Shown here one piece after another: positions 46,438 through 56,986 of a stretch of 64,000 nt of DNA. How positions within the stretch are numbered: position 1 is the first letter of the stretch; every line of letters starts with the position of its first letter. The DNA comes from Oscillospiraceae bacterium. Lineage in GTDB: Bacteria > Bacillota > Clostridia > Oscillospirales > Oscillospiraceae. A model generated the notes under the pieces. It was given only the letters and a program-made list of their open reading frames with translations. It was not told the origin of the DNA and searched no databases. Location: positions 1 to 64,000 of the forward strand of contig SVKZ01000002.1 of NCBI GenBank assembly GCA_015068165.1, in the 5' to 3' direction. Position numbers and translations under genes: made by a program.

Positions 46438-48495
46438 ATGTGTTATGCTTTGAAATATGGAATCTGGAATGTAGGGAAGATTGAGGCGGAAAATGTAAAT
46501 ACCTTAGTGGGAGCCGGTTATCCACCGCTTACAGCGATGGTATTAGCCTCTCGGGGTATTGCGGACGAACGGCAGGCGAAAAGTTATTTAGGCTGCGGAG
46601 ATTACCTGCCCGATCCCTTTTTAATGACCGATATGGTACCGGCTGTGGAACGGATCCGCATCGCTTTGGAAAGCGGAGAGAAAATTGCTGTTTTCGGCGA
46701 CTATGATGTGGATGGAATTACCGCTACGTGTTTGCTAACCGATTTTCTCCGGGAAATGGGGGCGGACTGCGTAACCTATATCCCTGGCAGATTGGAGGAG
46801 GGCTACGGCCTGAACACCTTGGCGATTGCACAGCTTTGCGAGCAGAATGTAAAGCTGATTATTACGGTGGATTGCGGCATTACTGCCCTAGAAGAAGCTT
46901 GCTTTTGCCGGGAAAAGGGCATTGACCTGATTGTTACCGACCATCACGAATGCAAGGAAATTCTTCCGGATGCGGTAGCTGTGATTAACCCCCACCGGAT
47001 CGACGGCGGTTATCCCCATAAGAATCTATCCGGCGTAGGTGTGGCGTTTAAGCTGGCGGCCGCTATTGGCGGCAATCAGCAGCAGATATTGGAAAAGTAC
47101 GGCGACCTGGTTTGTCTGGGAACAGTGGCAGATGTGATGCTCCTGCAGGGAGAAAACCGCCGGTTTGTCAAGGAGGGGCTTTCGCAAATGCAGACATCTC
47201 CCCGGGCAGGCGTGGCGGCACTGATGAAGGTCTGCGGCTGTGGTGCATCGGAGCTGTCAGCTTCCTCTGTTGGCTATGTGTTAGCACCCCGGATCAATGC
47301 CGCCGGTCGTATGGGGCAAATCCATCTGGCACTGGAGCTGTTCCTTACCTCGGATATTGCTTATGCCGAAAGCGTAGCACAAAGCCTGTGTGAGCTGAAC
47401 CGTCAGCGGCAACAGGTGGAGACGGCAATTTATGATCAGGTGATCAAAATGCTCCCGGCAGACAAGACGCCGGAGGCCATCGTTTTGGCAGATGAGAGCT
47501 GGCATCAGGGTGTGGTAGGCATCGTTGCCAGCCGTATTGCGGAGGAATATAGCTGTCCTACTGTGCTAATCTGTCTGGACGGAGATCATGGCAAAGCCAG
47601 TTCTCGGAGCTATGGCGGCTTCAACCTGTTTTCTGCCTTGAAGGAAAATGCCCATTTACTGGAAAGCTACGGCGGCCATGAGCTGGCGGCTGGCTTTACC
47701 ATTCGCAGAGAAAATGTTGGCTTGTTCAGACAGGAACTGTGCCGGATGGCAGAAAGCTACTATGCTTCTGCGGGCGCGGCTACTGCCCTGAACGGGGATT
47801 GTGCAGTTCCTCCACAAATGCTAACCCTGTCCAATATAGAGGCCTTAAAAATGCTGGAGCCCTGCGGTGCAGGCTGTCCCAGACCTTTATTTGTAATGGA
47901 GCATTTGACGGTGGAGCGGATCGGTCAGGTAGGAAGCGGCAGACATATGCGCCTTCGCCTCCGCAATGGCGGACACAGCTTCCAAGCGATTTATTTTTCC
48001 GCTACACCGGAAACGGCCTGCATCTGTCAGGGAGATTTGGTGGATGTGGCATTTTCCGCCCAGGTAAATGAATACCGGGGCGAACGCTCCGTGCAGATGA
48101 ATGTGGTGGACATCCGTCCCAGCTGCAAGGCAGATTGCTCTGCTGAAATTGCCAACTACCGTGCCTTTTGCTGTGGCAACCTGACAGCCTCCGGCGCAGA
48201 CAGCTTGGAGCTGGATCGGGAGACCCAGGGAATGATTTGGCGTTACCTTGCCGGACAGCGAAAAATTATCCGGGAAACCCCGATGAGCCTTTGCCGGAAA
48301 ATCGTCCGTTGGACAGACAAACCCCTGAGCCTTGAAAAGCTGTTGATTTGTTTGGATATTTTCCGGGATGTGGGGCTTTTGGAGCTTCAGCGTCAGCATA
48401 AGTACATTTCTATTCGGGTAAACGCCAATGCGGGAAAAACTGATTTGAATTTAAGTCCCACGCTGCAGCGTTTGCTGCAGGCGAAAGAGAGTTGA
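46438..48495 (+). CDS. recJ: Single-stranded-DNA-specific exonuclease RecJ
   Basis: VFGDYDVDGITATCLL (DHH), VTDHHEC, APRINAAGRMG. Confidence 0.95.
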   Translation: MCYALKYGIWNVGKIEAENVNTLVGAGYPPLTAMVLASRGIADERQAKSYLGCGDYLPDPFLMTDMVPAVERIRIALESGEKIAVFGDYDVDGITATCLLTDFLREMGADCVTYIPGRLEEGYGLNTLAIAQLCEQNVKLIITVDCGITALEEACFCREKGIDLIVTDHHECKEILPDAVAVINPHRIDGGYPHKNLSGVGVAFKLAAAIGGNQQQILEKYGDLVCLGTVADVMLLQGENRRFVKEGLSQMQTSPRAGVAALMKVCGCGASELSASSVGYVLAPRINAAGRMGQIHLALELFLTSDIAYAESVAQSLCELNRQRQQVETAIYDQVIKMLPADKTPEAIVLADESWHQGVVGIVASRIAEEYSCPTVLICLDGDHGKASSRSYGGFNLFSALKENAHLLESYGGHELAAGFTIRRENVGLFRQELCRMAESYYASAGAATALNGDCAVPPQMLTLSNIEALKMLEPCGAGCPRPLFVMEHLTVERIGQVGSGRHMRLRLRNGGHSFQAIYFSATPETACICQGDLVDVAFSAQVNEYRGERSVQMNVVDIRPSCKADCSAEIANYRAFCCGNLTASGADSLELDRETQGMIWRYLAGQRKIIRETPMSLCRKIVRWTDKPLSLEKLLICLDIFRDVGLLELQRQHKYISIRVNANAGKTDLNLSPTLQRLLQAKES

Positions 48496-50678
48496 AAATA
48501 GTGGAAACCTTTGAAAACCGATATGCGCTGCTATGTGCGGCCATCCAAAAATATATGCCCGATACGGATATGGACCGTATTGACCGGGCAGTAGCTTATG
48601 CAAAGGAAAAGCATAAGGATCAGAAGCGGAAGGACGGCTCTCCCTATGTGATCCACCCCTTGGCGGTGGCAGAGATCGTGGCGGAATTGGGTCTGGACGA
48701 AGAAGCGATCTTAGGCGCATTACTGCACGATTGTATTGAGGATACAGATGCCTCCTTTGATGAAATTGCAAAGCTCTTTGGGCAGACCTGTGCAGAGCTG
48801 GTGGAAGGTGTTACCAAGCTGACCCGTGCCAATTTCTCCAGCAATGAGCAGGAGCAGATGGAAAATCTGCGGAAGATGTTTATGGCAATGTCCAAAGACA
48901 TCCGGGTGGTGCTCATTAAAATTTCCGACCGGCTTCACAATATGCGGACCATGCAGTATCAGACACCGGAAAAGCAGCTTCTCAAGTGCCGGGAGACCAT
49001 GGATATATACGCCCCGTTGGCTTACCGCTTAGGTATGCAGAGGGTCAAATGGGAGCTGGAGGACATCGCTCTGCGGTATATTGATCCCACCAACTACGAA
49101 AAAATTATGGTCTATTTGCAGGCCCATAAGGAAAAGGACGAGGCATTTATGCACGCCGTCCAGGAGAAGATCCGGGACCGTCTTACAGAGGTGGGTATCC
49201 ACAATTCCACCTATGGCCGCATCAAGCACGTTTATTCCATCTATCGGAAAATGAACGCCCAGGATAAGACCATAGACGAACTGTATGATATTTACGCTTT
49301 CCGGGTGGTGGTGGATTCCATTCCGGATTGCTATAATGTACTGGGGCATATCCATGACCTTTTCAATCTGGTGCCCGGTCGGTTTAAGGATTATATCTCC
49401 ACCCCCAAGCCCAATATGTATCAAAGTCTGCATACCACCGTTATCGGCGAGCAGGGCATTCCCTTTGAGGTGCAGATCCGCACCTGGGAAATGCACGAAA
49501 CGGCGGAATACGGCGTTGCCGCCCACTGGAAATATAAGCAGGGTAGTGGAAATGCCCGGGATTTTGAATGGATCCGGCGTCTGCTGGAGAGCCAGCAGGA
49601 TACTGACGCGGAGGACTATGTCAGTTCCTTCAAAATTGATATGTTTGACGATGAGGTCTTCGTCTTTACGCCCAAAGGTAAGATCGTGTCCCTGCCTGCC
49701 GGCTCTACCCCTATCGACTTTGCCTATTTCATCCACTCCGGCGTGGGTAATTCTCTTGTGGGCGCGAAGATCAACAACCGCATCAGTAACATTGATACAA
49801 AACTTAAAAACGGCGATATTGTAGAGATTATTACCTCTAAGACTGCCAAAGGTCCCAGCCGTGATTGGCTGAACATCTGCCAGTCCAACCAAGCCCGGAC
49901 AAAAATCAAGCAGTGGTTCAAAAAGGAAAAGCGGGAGGAGAATATTCTCCACGGCCGCAGCAGCTTTGAAGCAGAAATGCGCCGCTTAATGCTGCCGCTG
50001 TCTGCTCTTACCGACCCGGAGCTGGAGGCAGGCCTTCTTAAAAAACTGGCCTTCGACACTTGGGACGATATGTATGCTGCCATTGGCTACGGCGGCCTTA
50101 CCGCAACCAAGGCTGTGGGCAGAATCCGGGATGACATCAACCGGGCCTCAAAGCCTCAGGCGGAAAAAACAGGCCCTCTGCGCCTGACACCGGAAAACGA
50201 AAGCGCCAAGCATAGCCGCCACAGCGCGGGCGGCGTGATTGTGGAGGATATTGACTCCTGTATGATCAAATTCGCCAAGTGCTGTACGCCCGTACCCGGA
50301 GATGCCATTATCGGCTTTATTACCCGGGGCTTTGGCGTATCTGTTCACCGGGCAGACTGCCCCAACACCGCGGGTCGGGATGACCCGGAAATGGCGGCCC
50401 GTTATGTCCGGGTTCGCTGGGCAAATATGGAAGAACAGCCCTTTGATACGACCCTGGAGCTGGACTGCATTACCCGGGATGGTCTGCTTTTGGATGTGGC
50501 TACCGTAATGACCACCGCCCGTGTCCGGGTCAAAGAATTGTTTGGTAAGGATCTGCCTGGCGGACACAGTGTATTTACCGTCCGTTTTGAGGTCCGGAAT
50601 GTGGCAGAGCTGGAAAGCATTCGCAATAAGCTGCTCAGCATCCGGGATGTGATCGGCTCCCGCAGAGGCCAGAATTGA
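48492..50678 (+). CDS. relA: RelA/SpoT bifunctional (p)ppGpp synthetase/hydrolase
   Basis: HDCIEDTD, DRLHNMRTMQ, KPNMYQSLHTTVIGEQG; TGS and ACT domains. Confidence 0.97.
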   Translation: MKIVETFENRYALLCAAIQKYMPDTDMDRIDRAVAYAKEKHKDQKRKDGSPYVIHPLAVAEIVAELGLDEEAILGALLHDCIEDTDASFDEIAKLFGQTCAELVEGVTKLTRANFSSNEQEQMENLRKMFMAMSKDIRVVLIKISDRLHNMRTMQYQTPEKQLLKCRETMDIYAPLAYRLGMQRVKWELEDIALRYIDPTNYEKIMVYLQAHKEKDEAFMHAVQEKIRDRLTEVGIHNSTYGRIKHVYSIYRKMNAQDKTIDELYDIYAFRVVVDSIPDCYNVLGHIHDLFNLVPGRFKDYISTPKPNMYQSLHTTVIGEQGIPFEVQIRTWEMHETAEYGVAAHWKYKQGSGNARDFEWIRRLLESQQDTDAEDYVSSFKIDMFDDEVFVFTPKGKIVSLPAGSTPIDFAYFIHSGVGNSLVGAKINNRISNIDTKLKNGDIVEIITSKTAKGPSRDWLNICQSNQARTKIKQWFKKEKREENILHGRSSFEAEMRRLMLPLSALTDPELEAGLLKKLAFDTWDDMYAAIGYGGLTATKAVGRIRDDINRASKPQAEKTGPLRLTPENESAKHSRHSAGGVIVEDIDSCMIKFAKCCTPVPGDAIIGFITRGFGVSVHRADCPNTAGRDDPEMAARYVRVRWANMEEQPFDTTLELDCITRDGLLLDVATVMTTARVRVKELFGKDLPGGHSVFTVRFEVRNVAELESIRNKLLSIRDVIGSRRGQN

Positions 50679-50688
50679 GAGGAAAACT

Positions 50689-51156
50689 ATGCGCGCAGTA
50701 CTGACAAGAGTAAATTCCGCCTCCGTTACCATTGACGGTCAGGTGGTGGGTAAAATCGGCAAAGGCTTTTTGATCCTTTTGGGTGTTGGCCCAGAGGACA
50801 CAGAGGAAAAATGCCGGTATTTAGCGGAAAAGGCCTTGGGCCTCCGCGTTTTCGAGGATGAAAACGGGAAGATGAACTTGGGCCTTTCCGATGTGGGTGG
50901 CCAGGTGTTGGTTGTCAGCCAGTTTACCCTTTACGGCAACTGCCGCAAGGGTCGCCGTCCCAGCTTTACCGATGCGGCAAACCCGGAATTGGGCAACCGG
51001 CTTTATGAAAAATTCCTCACATATTGCGACGAATTGGGCTATGCACCCCAGCACGGCATTTTCGGTGCGGATATGCAGGTGGAATCGGTCAACGACGGCC
51101 CGGTTACCTTGCTTTTGGATACAGATTTACTGTTAGATACCCCCCGCAGAGGTTAA
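50689..51156 (+). CDS. dtd: D-aminoacyl-tRNA deacylase
   Basis: MRAVLTRVNSASVTIDGQVVGKIGKGFLILLGV; VVSQFTLYGNCRKGRRPSF. Confidence 0.97.
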   Translation: MRAVLTRVNSASVTIDGQVVGKIGKGFLILLGVGPEDTEEKCRYLAEKALGLRVFEDENGKMNLGLSDVGGQVLVVSQFTLYGNCRKGRRPSFTDAANPELGNRLYEKFLTYCDELGYAPQHGIFGADMQVESVNDGPVTLLLDTDLLLDTPRRG

Positions 51157-51161
51157 AGACT

Positions 51162-51758
51162 ATGGAAATCATCACAATGCCCGTGGGCGATTATCAGACC
51201 AACTGCTATATGGTATGGCAGGAGGGGCGGGAGGACTGTATTCTCATTGACCCAGGCTATTTGCCGGAAAGAATATTGGCATTCGTCCGTCAGCAGGGAA
51301 AGACCGTAAGTGCAATTCTGCTCACCCACGGTCATTTTGACCATGTGGGCGGCGTTCGCAAGATCGCTGAGGAGACCGGTTGCCATGTTTATCTACGGGA
51401 AGAAGAAAAAACCTTGCCCTCATTTATGACCGCCGGGGAACTGTATAGCACCCACGGCTACTCAGATGCGGTAACTGTGGCAGGTCTTACCTTCACCGTT
51501 TTGCATACCCCCGGGCATACCCCGGGCTCTGTATGCCTTATTTGTCAGGACGCTATTTTTGCGGGGGATACCCTTTTTGCCGGTTCTTGCGGCAGAACGG
51601 ATTTCTCAGGCAGCGATCCTGCCAAGATGAAAGAATCCTTGCAAAGACTCTACGCCCTTCCCGGCGATTATCGGGTATTCCCCGGCCACGGAGAGGACAC
51701 TACATTGCAATATGAACGGGAGTATAATCCCTATATGAGAGCGATGTCATTAAGTTAG
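51162..51758 (+). CDS. MBL-fold metallohydrolase (glyoxalase II-like)
   Basis: LTHGHFDHVGG, HTPGHTPGSVC, FPGHGEDTT. Confidence 0.93.
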   Translation: MEIITMPVGDYQTNCYMVWQEGREDCILIDPGYLPERILAFVRQQGKTVSAILLTHGHFDHVGGVRKIAEETGCHVYLREEEKTLPSFMTAGELYSTHGYSDAVTVAGLTFTVLHTPGHTPGSVCLICQDAIFAGDTLFAGSCGRTDFSGSDPAKMKESLQRLYALPGDYRVFPGHGEDTTLQYEREYNPYMRAMSLS

Positions 51759-51759
51759 T

Positions 51760-51862
51760 GTCATTGCGAACCAGCGACATAAGTCGCTGGTGTGGCAATC
51801 TCAAGGAACAAAGTTTCATTTTTAGATTCCCACGCCAGCGTGCGCGCTGGCTCGGAATGACA
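51760..51862. repeat. Family C palindromic repeat (GTCATTGCGAA...CTCGGAATGACA)
   Basis: GTCATTGCGAACCAGCGACataaGTCGCTGG...CCAGCGtgcgCGCTGGCTCGGAATGACA; related fragment at 26720-26757. Confidence 0.8.
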
Positions 51863-51894
51863 ATAAGGATTGATTTGTTTATGAAAGGCGCGCT

Positions 51895-53325
51895 ATGAAA
51901 TTAGAGCTGATAGGCCATACAGAGGAATACGCCGTTTCCCAACTGCAAATGGCGCTATTTCCCGCCGGACAGGAGGGGAGCGCCCGTTCCCGTCTTTGCC
52001 GGGGGGAGACTTGGCTCACCACTGTAACAGAAATATGTATCGACGGCAAAAAGACCCGGGCGGTAAAACGGATTCGGGCAGGGGAGGAGACAGTGCGCTC
52101 CCGTCGCCGTGTTTTGCAGCAGAGCTTCTATGCCGCGGCTTTGCCTCACTTGAATGAAATTCCCGCTTGGGGTGCGTTAGCCGGTGTCCGGCCTACCAAA
52201 ATCACCACCAAACACCTTTTAGAGGGTGGCACAATAGAAAGCGCTGACCGTCTGCTAAAGGATGTGTACTATGTAACGGATGACCGGCGGAAATTGGCCC
52301 TTTCCTGCTCCCTTTCTACCGTAAATGCGGTAAAGCAGATGGATAAGGACGACATTTCTCTTTATATCGGCATCCCTTTTTGCCCCACAAGATGTACCTA
52401 CTGCAGCTTTGTCAGCCGGACAGTGGGGAAACGGATGGACTTAATGGAGCCGTACTTGGAAGCCCTGCAAAAGGAGCTTATCTTTACGGGGGAGCTTCTG
52501 AAGGACTCCGGCAAGTGCGTGCGTACCCTCTATATCGGCGGCGGCACGCCTACTACGCTGTCGGCTTCTCAAATGGAGCGGCTGCTTGGTGGAATAGGCG
52601 ACCATTTAGACCTGCACCGCTGCATAGAATTTACCGTAGAGGGCGGCAGACCGGATACCTTGAATGGGGAAAAGCTCCGCGTCATCCGCGCCGGTGGCGC
52701 AGATCGGATCAGCATTAACCCCCAGACGATGGAGGATCACGTCCTCCGTGCCTGCGGCAGACCTCATACTGCCCAGGATGTGGAGAGGTGCTACGCCCTC
52801 GCCCGGGATGCTGGGTTTGACGCCATCAATATGGACCTGATTGCCGGATTGCCCCAAGACAGTGTGGATGGCTTTATTCGCTCTCTTGACCGTGTGGCGG
52901 CGCTACGGCCTGCCAATATTACGGTCCATACCCTTGCCCTAAAAAAGGGCGCAGACCTGTTTGAAAAACGGGCGGCGCTTCCGGATTATAATGCCGTTTC
53001 CCAAATGGTGGCTTATGCCAATGACAAAATCTTTGCCGATGGCTATGTGCCCTATTATCTCTACCGGCAGAAATATATGTCCGGTAGCTTTGAAAATGTA
53101 GGCTTCAGTAAAAATGGACAGGATTGCCTGTATAATATTTATATGATGGAAGAGCTCCACCCCATCTTATCCTTAGGCGGCGGTGGTATGAATAAAGTGA
53201 ATTTGCCGTCAGGCGCACTCCAGCGCTTCCATAACCCGAAATTCCCGGAGCAGTATATTGCCCAAATAGACGATGTACTGCGCCAAAAGGAAGAACTGTT
53301 TGCCCTGATGAAAGGAAGTGTGTAA
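51895..53325 (+). CDS. hemZ: Radical SAM coproporphyrinogen dehydrogenase HemZ-like
   Basis: SLYIGIPFCPTRCTYCSFVS (CxxxCxxC); LYIGGGTPTTLSASQ; oxygen-independent CPO-like. Confidence 0.9.
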   Translation: MKLELIGHTEEYAVSQLQMALFPAGQEGSARSRLCRGETWLTTVTEICIDGKKTRAVKRIRAGEETVRSRRRVLQQSFYAAALPHLNEIPAWGALAGVRPTKITTKHLLEGGTIESADRLLKDVYYVTDDRRKLALSCSLSTVNAVKQMDKDDISLYIGIPFCPTRCTYCSFVSRTVGKRMDLMEPYLEALQKELIFTGELLKDSGKCVRTLYIGGGTPTTLSASQMERLLGGIGDHLDLHRCIEFTVEGGRPDTLNGEKLRVIRAGGADRISINPQTMEDHVLRACGRPHTAQDVERCYALARDAGFDAINMDLIAGLPQDSVDGFIRSLDRVAALRPANITVHTLALKKGADLFEKRAALPDYNAVSQMVAYANDKIFADGYVPYYLYRQKYMSGSFENVGFSKNGQDCLYNIYMMEELHPILSLGGGGMNKVNLPSGALQRFHNPKFPEQYIAQIDDVLRQKEELFALMKGSV

Positions 53326-54645
53326 ATGGATACGCTGATCTCCAATGTTACCGTGGTAACGATGAATGAGAAAATGGATGTGGTGTTCGGCGGCTTCATC
53401 GGTATTGACGGGGGAAAAATCACCTACATAGGGACTTCTGCGCCGGAGGAGACCCCCAGTACCATTATTGACGGTACGGGAATGGTGGCCATCCCCGGCC
53501 TTGTCAATGCCCATACCCATTTGGCGACCACCGTAATGCGTGGTTATTTGGACGATGCAGAAAATAAGGAGGCGCTTACCCAGCTTCTCCAAAAGGAAGC
53601 CAAAATGGACAGTAAATGCGCCAAGGCATCTGCGCTTTTAGGGATAGCGGAGTGCTTGCGGTTTGGCGTTACCTCGGTATCTGACCTTTACTATTTCCCG
53701 GATGCTGTGGCGGAAGCCGCCGCAGAAACAGGAATCAAAGCCAATGTGGCACTTTCTGCCAATCGCTTCATTGACGAAAGCGAGGATTTTGACTTTGAGA
53801 CAGATCCGCAGTGTCGGGAGCTTTGCCGGGTAAAAGAGAAATGGCACGGCTATGATGACGGCAGAATTCAAATCGACTGCGGCATCCACGCCGAATACAC
53901 AAGCAACTATAAGCTTTGGGAAGGCCTTTCTGCTTATGCCGTGGAGGAAGGTCTGCGCATTCAGCTACATTTGGCGCAAACAGAGGAAGAAGCTACATCC
54001 TGCGAGGATAGAACCGGCCTTACCCAGACAGAGCTGCTCTCTGCCCACGGCCTTTTGAATGTTCCGGCTACCGCCGCCGGATGTACAGCCCTATCCGAAA
54101 CCGATCGAAAGATCTTGGGCAAAAAAGGGGCATCTGCCGTGGCAATCCCTGTTTCCGATGGGAAAGCAGGTCGGGTAACAACCCCCATTTCCGCATGCGT
54201 AAAAGCCGGTATGAATGTGGCATTGGGAACAGACGGCGCTGTGAACTGCGGGAATTTGGATATGTTCGAAGTAATGCGACAAACGGCCTTTAACGCCCGT
54301 AAAGCCGGCGGCGATGCCTCTGCAATGCCTGCGCCTGCGGTGCTGATGATGGCAACGGTCTGCGGTGCCTGTGCCCAAGGCCGGGCAGATAACACCGGTA
54401 TGTTGAAAACCGGGATGGATGCGGATATTGTTCTTGTGGATTTCTCCGCGCCCCACCTGATGCCCTGCCATAATGTCCTTTCCGGTCTTGTGTTTGCCGC
54501 AAAGGGCGGCGATGTGGCAATGACGATGGTCCGGGGCAAGATTCTCTATCAAAACGGTCAATTCCCCACAATAGACCTTTCTTCTGTGGTGCAGACCCTG
54601 ACCCAGTACGCCATAGCCAAGCTGTTTAGCGATTCGGCAGAATAA
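53326..54645 (+). CDS. Amidohydrolase, MTA/SAH deaminase-like
   Basis: VAIPGLVNAHTHLATTVMRGYLDD; GIHAEYTSNYKL; LGTDGAVNCGNLDMFEVMR. Confidence 0.9.
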   Translation: MDTLISNVTVVTMNEKMDVVFGGFIGIDGGKITYIGTSAPEETPSTIIDGTGMVAIPGLVNAHTHLATTVMRGYLDDAENKEALTQLLQKEAKMDSKCAKASALLGIAECLRFGVTSVSDLYYFPDAVAEAAAETGIKANVALSANRFIDESEDFDFETDPQCRELCRVKEKWHGYDDGRIQIDCGIHAEYTSNYKLWEGLSAYAVEEGLRIQLHLAQTEEEATSCEDRTGLTQTELLSAHGLLNVPATAAGCTALSETDRKILGKKGASAVAIPVSDGKAGRVTTPISACVKAGMNVALGTDGAVNCGNLDMFEVMRQTAFNARKAGGDASAMPAPAVLMMATVCGACAQGRADNTGMLKTGMDADIVLVDFSAPHLMPCHNVLSGLVFAAKGGDVAMTMVRGKILYQNGQFPTIDLSSVVQTLTQYAIAKLFSDSAE

Positions 54646-54657
54646 GGGAGGGCGCAA

Positions 54658-56337
54658 ATGGAAAAGAATAATAAGCAAAGCTTCCTCCACGGCGCGGCAC
54701 TCCTTGCCATTGCAGTAGCGGTGGTGAAGGTTATCGGCGCGCTGTATAAAATCCCATTAAAGGCGATTATCGGCGATCAGGGCTACGGTTATTTCACCAC
54801 GGCCTACGATATTTACTCCGTACTTTTGATGATTTCCACCGCGGGTCTGCCCATTGCCACCTCCCGGCTCATCAGTCAGGCAAATTCCTTAGGAAACTAT
54901 AATCAGGTCCGCAGAATCTACAAGACCTCCCGAACGGTGTTTTTGGCGCTGGGCATTTTCAGCACAGCGGTGATGGTACTGGGCTGCCATTGGCTTGCGG
55001 ATATGATGGAACAGCCGGACGCCTGGGCGGCTATTTTGTGCCTTGCGCCCTGCGCCCTCTTTATGGGCATTATGTCTCCCAGCCGGGGCTTTTTCCAGGG
55101 TCAGGGCAATATGCGCCCCACATCCCGTTCCCAAATGCTGGAGGCATTTGTCAAGCTGATTGTAGGTTTGGCACTGGCATACTGTTTCATGCGCTTTACC
55201 TCTCAGGTTCACCTGGCGGCTGCCGGTGCGATTTTGGGCGTAACGGTCAGCTGTATGGTTTCAGCGGCCTATTTGGTTACAAAACTGCAGAAAGCCTATA
55301 AGGCCCTTCCTGAGAGCGCCGATACCCCCGAGAGCTTTGGTACAACAGCAAAAGAGCTTCTGAAGGTGGCAGTTCCCATTACCATTGGCTCTGCCGGTCT
55401 GCAGCTGCTGACAGTAGTGGAAACCGGTCTTTATATGGATCGGATCGTAGATCTTTTGAACACCAACCGCTACACGGGCGAGTTGATTGACCTGCTCCGT
55501 CAGCAGGTAACGGCGGCTACCCCCGGACTTACTGCCCAGCAGGTAAGCTCCCAGGTGGCGGCAAACCTAAAGGGTATCTATAATTTCGCACAGACCATTT
55601 TTAATATGCCTACCGCCTTTATTATTCCCATCGGAACCAGCGTTTTGCCTGCCATTACGGAATACCTGACACTAAAAAAGGATCAGCAGGTCCGCGCTAC
55701 TGAGGAATCCGCCGCCCGGATCACAGGTCTGATTTCTCTGCCTTGCGCGGTGGGTCTTGTGGTGCTGTCTGAACCGGTTATGGCACTGCTGGGCGGCTAT
55801 ACAGGATTAAAGCTCACCCTTGCCGGGCAACTGATGGCGTTGTTGGGAATGTGCGTTTATGCCTACACGGTTATCCAGTACACCAATGTGGTGCTCCAGT
55901 CTCACGGTTATGCCCACGTTCCGGTGGTCAATATGCTCCTTTCCGGCATTGTGAAACTGATTGTGGTCTATTTCCTGGCGGGCAATCCTGCTGTCGGTAT
56001 TTTGGGCGTTCCCGTTGGCACACTCCTTTGCTATGTGAGCATTGCACTGCTCAACCTTGCGGCGATCCGCCGCTGTGTGCCGCAAAAGCCAAAGCTTCTC
56101 ACAAATCTCCTGCGTCCGGTGTTGCCTGCGGCGGTTATGGGCGTAGCGGTTTGGGGTGTGCTGTGGCTATTACAGAATGTGCTGCACATCACCAGCCGGA
56201 TCATCCTCTGCGGCGCACCGATCTGTGTTGGCGCGGCAATTTACCTTGTTATGGTGGTTTTGACCCGTACGATTACCAGAGAAGACTGCGCTCTTCTGCC
56301 AAAAGGGGATAAAATTGCCAAAATATTGGGGTTATAA
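54658..56337 (+). CDS. Lipid II flippase/SpoVB-like polysaccharide biosynthesis (MATE/MOP) protein
   Basis: ~14 TM; KVIGALYKIPLKAIIGDQGYGYFTTAYDIYSVLLMISTAGLPIATSRLIS. Confidence 0.9.
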   Translation: MEKNNKQSFLHGAALLAIAVAVVKVIGALYKIPLKAIIGDQGYGYFTTAYDIYSVLLMISTAGLPIATSRLISQANSLGNYNQVRRIYKTSRTVFLALGIFSTAVMVLGCHWLADMMEQPDAWAAILCLAPCALFMGIMSPSRGFFQGQGNMRPTSRSQMLEAFVKLIVGLALAYCFMRFTSQVHLAAAGAILGVTVSCMVSAAYLVTKLQKAYKALPESADTPESFGTTAKELLKVAVPITIGSAGLQLLTVVETGLYMDRIVDLLNTNRYTGELIDLLRQQVTAATPGLTAQQVSSQVAANLKGIYNFAQTIFNMPTAFIIPIGTSVLPAITEYLTLKKDQQVRATEESAARITGLISLPCAVGLVVLSEPVMALLGGYTGLKLTLAGQLMALLGMCVYAYTVIQYTNVVLQSHGYAHVPVVNMLLSGIVKLIVVYFLAGNPAVGILGVPVGTLLCYVSIALLNLAAIRRCVPQKPKLLTNLLRPVLPAAVMGVAVWGVLWLLQNVLHITSRIILCGAPICVGAAIYLVMVVLTRTITREDCALLPKGDKIAKILGL

Positions 56338-56418
56338 GGAAAAAAACCTTGCAATTTATACAAGAATATGGTAATTTTATGGTAGCCAATAAATAAAACT
56401 AAGAGAGGTAGAAATACT

Positions 56419-56694
56419 ATGACTAAAACGGAACTCATCGCTGCCGTAGCCGAGAAGGCCGGCCTGACTAAGAAGGACGCTGATCGCGTTGTTGCCGCTA
56501 CTTTTGAGACCATCGCTCAGGCACTTGCTAATGGCGATAAGGTTCAAATTTCCGGCTTCGGTATTTTCGATACCAAGAAGCGTGAAGCCCGCACCGGTCT
56601 GAACCCCCGCACCAAGGAAACCATCCAGATTCCTGCTTCCACCCAGCCCGTATTCAAGGCAGGCAAGGCTCTGAAGGATGTGGTTTCCAAGTAA
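56419..56694 (+). CDS. hup: HU family DNA-binding protein
   Basis: MTKTELIAAVAEKAGLTKKDADRVVAATFETI...GFGIFDTKKREARTGLNPRT. Confidence 0.97.
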   Translation: MTKTELIAAVAEKAGLTKKDADRVVAATFETIAQALANGDKVQISGFGIFDTKKREARTGLNPRTKETIQIPASTQPVFKAGKALKDVVSK

Positions 56695-56933
56695 TGCGCC
56701 TGGATAAATACCTGAAGGTTTCCCGGCTCATTAAGCGCCGCACCGTTGCCAACGAAGCCTGCGACAATGGACGCATCAGCGTTAACGGCAGAGTGGTCAA
56801 GGCCAGCTATGAGGTAAAGGTAGGAGACCGGCTTGAGATTTCTATGGGTCCTCGTACGGTGACAGTAGAGGTCGTTCAGGTGGCCGACAATGTCCGAAAG
56901 GACGATGCCGGTATGATGTATAAAGAGATATAA
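56694..56933 (+). CDS. rqcP: S4-domain RNA-binding protein (RqcP-like)
   Basis: MRLDKYLKVSRLIKRRTVANEACDNGRISVNGRVVKASYEVKVGD. Confidence 0.92.
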   Translation: MRLDKYLKVSRLIKRRTVANEACDNGRISVNGRVVKASYEVKVGDRLEISMGPRTVTVEVVQVADNVRKDDAGMMYKEI

Positions 56934-56940
56934 TAAAAAA

Positions 56941-56970
56941 AGGATGTGCTGTACGGCACATCCTTTTTAT
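56941..56970. terminator. Bidirectional terminator
   Basis: AGGATGTGCtgtacgGCACATCCTTTTTAT. Confidence 0.8.
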
Positions 56971-56986
56971 ATGTATATGAAACCGA

